DNA from: an uncultured bacterium
GTDB taxonomy: Bacteria > Bacillota > Clostridia > TANB77 > CAG-508
NCBI GenBank assembly: GCA_905215845.1
Contig: CAJMRU010000053.1
Location: 1 to 6,803 of the forward strand
Length of the DNA stretch: 6,803 nucleotides
Direction of reading: 5' to 3'
Part shown: positions 5,747 to 6,803 of the stretch, piece after piece
How positions within the stretch are numbered: position 1 is the stretch's first letter
How the letters are laid out: each line of letters begins with the position of its first letter
Translations under genes and position numbers: made by a program
The notes under the pieces: model-generated
Databases searched by the model: none
The model's input: only the letters and a program-made list of their open reading frames with translations
Told to the model about the DNA's origin: nothing

Positions 5747-6241
5747 CTATTTACTATTTTTCTCCAATTTACCTTTTATTTTGTTTTCTATTGGTCTTTT
5801 CCAAGCCGTATACCAAAATTCCTTTTCTTTTATAGGATCCACTAAAATTGTATAAATATTACATCTATTCCCACCTATTATATCTGTGAATATTTGATCT
5901 CCAACTATTGCTGTATTTTCTGCTTTTTCATTTAACTCTTTTAAAGCTTTTTTAAATCCTCTTTTAAGTGGTTTCATAGCAAATTTATGATGTGGAACTT
6001 TAAGTTTTTGAGAAATTTCTTCCACTTTTTCAGTATTGTTACTATTTGATAATATGTATAATTTTACGCCTTGTCCTTTTAGGTTTCTTACCCATTCAAT
6101 TACTTTTTCTGTCATATTTCTTTCTTTGTCTATTAATGTATTATCTACATCTAAAATCAAGGCTTTTAAGTTGTTTCTCTTCAAAAATTCAATAGTTATT
6201 TCTTCTACCTTGCCAAAATATGCTTTGGGATATATTTTCAT
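5747..6241 (-). CDS. yqeG: YqeG family HAD phosphatase (class IIIA)
   Basis: A 164-residue soluble HAD phosphatase. Motif I is DVDNTL at 31-36 with nucleophile Asp31 and acid/base Asp33; motif II is LSNSN at 64-68 (Ser65); motif III is Lys90 in AMKP; motif IV is VGDQIFTD at 113-120 with Asp115 and Asp120 for magnesium. This pattern and length are those of YqeG, related to the yeast mitochondrial Gep4 and plant enzymes that dephosphorylate phosphatidylglycerophosphate. A role in phosphatidylglycerol synthesis is therefore plausible, but it is inferred from distant relatives. The C-terminus (about 145-164) is basic and might contact the membrane or nucleic acid. A GGAAGG-type site lies about 10 bases before the ATG. 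In Bacillus yqeG begins a run with yqeH and aroE; here it is instead followed by a prepilin peptidase gene 107 bases on. Confidence 0.9.
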   Translation of the reverse strand: MKIYPKAYFGKVEEITIEFLKRNNLKALILDVDNTLIDKERNMTEKVIEWVRNLKGQGVKLYILSNSNNTEKVEEISQKLKVPHHKFAMKPLKRGFKKALKELNEKAENTAIVGDQIFTDIIGGNRCNIYTILVDPIKEKEFWYTAWKRPIENKIKGKLEKNSK

Positions 6242-6270
6242 TTTTGATTTCTTCCTTCCTTACCCTTTTA

Positions 6271-6300
6271 ATTATATAAGAAAAATCATTTTTATTTAAA
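6271..6300 (-). promoter_or_regulatory. Likely yqeG promoter
   Basis: On the minus strand a perfect TATAAT (complement of 6271-6276) lies 18 bases after TTTAAA (complement of 6295-6300, 4 of 6). Transcription would start near 6264, about 23 bases before the ATG. Confidence 0.4.
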
Positions 6301-6414
6301 CATACATATATGTTTTTTAGTATATAATGAGTAAATTACTTACTTATAGCTTTAATATTTGTTTTATGAATATATTTTTAGATATTATTCAACATTTTTC
6401 TCTATTATATACTA

Positions 6415-6443
6415 ATATTATCAATTTGCATTTTCTTTGTCAA
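6415..6443 (-). promoter_or_regulatory. Second promoter candidate with a perfect -35 box
   Basis: On the minus strand TTGACA (complement of 6438-6443, 6 of 6) is followed after 17 bases by TAATAT (complement of 6415-6420, 4 of 6). It starts 7 bases past the metallophosphoesterase stop codon. It would give yqeG a leader of about 165 bases, or drive a small RNA. I see no open frame of note in that leader. Confidence 0.35.
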
Positions 6444-6449
6444 TAAAAT

Positions 6450-6803
6450 TTAGCATACTTTCTCAAGTTTGAAATTTAATCCATCTGCACTTACTAGCTT
6501 AAATTCTATCCCAAAGTAAATTCCTTCTATTGCATCTTTTATTGAAGAACTATGCAAATGTCCATAATAGCATTTCTTTATATCATATTTCTTTAAAACT
6601 TTTATAAATTCATTCATTTCATTTTTTTGAACATTTGATTTTAAAATTGGTGGATAATGCATAAATGCTATTATTTCATCTTCCTCTTCTTTTTCTTTTA
6701 GTGCATCTTCTATTGATAATTCTAACCTAGCAGATTCTCTATTTATCATCTTTTTTGCTTCAACATCTTCTGATAAAATCCATCCTCTTGTTCCTACTAT
6801 TAT
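6450..6803 (-). CDS. Metallophosphoesterase (COG1768-like), C-terminal part, N-terminus beyond the window
   Basis: The frame is open to the right edge, giving 117 C-terminal residues; an ATG at 6749 is internal, not the start. Numbered from the edge, visible parts are GTRGW at 4-8, a Glu/Lys-rich helix at about 12-43, MHYPP at 48-52 with His49, YGHLH at 80-84 with His82 and His84, and LVSADGLNF at 103-111. The single His plus GHLH pair are the last metal-binding motifs of calcineurin-like phosphoesterases; the GDxxD and GNHE motifs would lie in the missing part. The combination GTRGW, HYPP, YGHLH and SAD matches the predicted phosphohydrolases of COG1768 (Chlamydia CT488-like), as I recall the family. 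The substrate is unknown. The protein is presumably cytoplasmic. It is followed by yqeG on the same strand after a 208-base gap. Confidence 0.85.
   Translation of the reverse strand: MIVGTRGWILSEDVEAKKMINRESARLELSIEDALKEKEEEDEIIAFMHYPPILKSNVQKNEMNEFIKVLKKYDIKKCYYGHLHSSSIKDAIEGIYFGIEFKLVSADGLNFKLEKVC

Noticed and set aside
5619..5855. 78-residue hydrophobic open frame on the plus strand
   Set aside because: It spans the gap between the prepilin peptidase and yqeG genes and overlaps both in antisense; Phe and Leu come from T-rich sequence and there is no AGGAG-like site.
6036..6299. 87-residue open frame on the plus strand
   Set aside because: It is mostly antisense to yqeG, with no motif or ribosome site.
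1..6803. CRISPR array, tRNA, rRNA or intact insertion sequence
   Set aside because: No regularly spaced repeats, no cloverleaf or conserved rRNA blocks, and no transposase frame were seen on either strand.

Overview
The window is very AT-rich, with A-ending codons, AGA for arginine and strong AGGAG-type ribosome binding sites in most genes. Together with the gene set (EndoA-type MazF, a Xaa-Pro peptidase next to efp, YqeG, a CD1247-like protein), this points to a low-GC Firmicute, most likely an anaerobic Clostridia lineage. The species cannot be named from this sequence.

Layout, left to right. A MazF-type toxin gene (102-452, +) has no antitoxin in the 100 bases before it and ends in a long hairpin. 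The hairpin also faces an HD-GYP phosphodiesterase gene (659-1606, -), a probable c-di-GMP hydrolase. Divergent from that gene, at 1644-2255 (+), is a membrane-anchored M23 (LytM-type) peptidoglycan peptidase reading frame. It has all catalytic residues but no ATG, GTG or TTG start in frame, so its 5' end is broken, frameshifted or started unusually. It converges on the next block, with a two-way hairpin terminator and a short GC-rich structured element between them.

The rest is on the minus strand and reads right to left: the C-terminal part of a COG1768-like metallophosphoesterase (cut by the window edge), a YqeG-family HAD phosphatase, an A24 prepilin peptidase, an M24 Xaa-Pro aminopeptidase that ends in a clean terminator, then efp under its own promoter, followed 20 bases later by a CD1247-like zinc-ribbon protein. 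The pepP-efp order is the one conserved in Bacillus and many Clostridia. This block is housekeeping: translation of proline-rich stretches (EF-P), turnover of Xaa-Pro peptides, type IV pilin or pseudopilin processing, and possibly phospholipid synthesis (YqeG).

I found no CRISPR array, tRNA, rRNA, intact transposon or obviously new multi-gene system. The parts that deserve a second look are the start-less M23 gene with codon use unlike its neighbours, the GC-rich GTC/GAC element at 2371-2411, and the solitary mazF.
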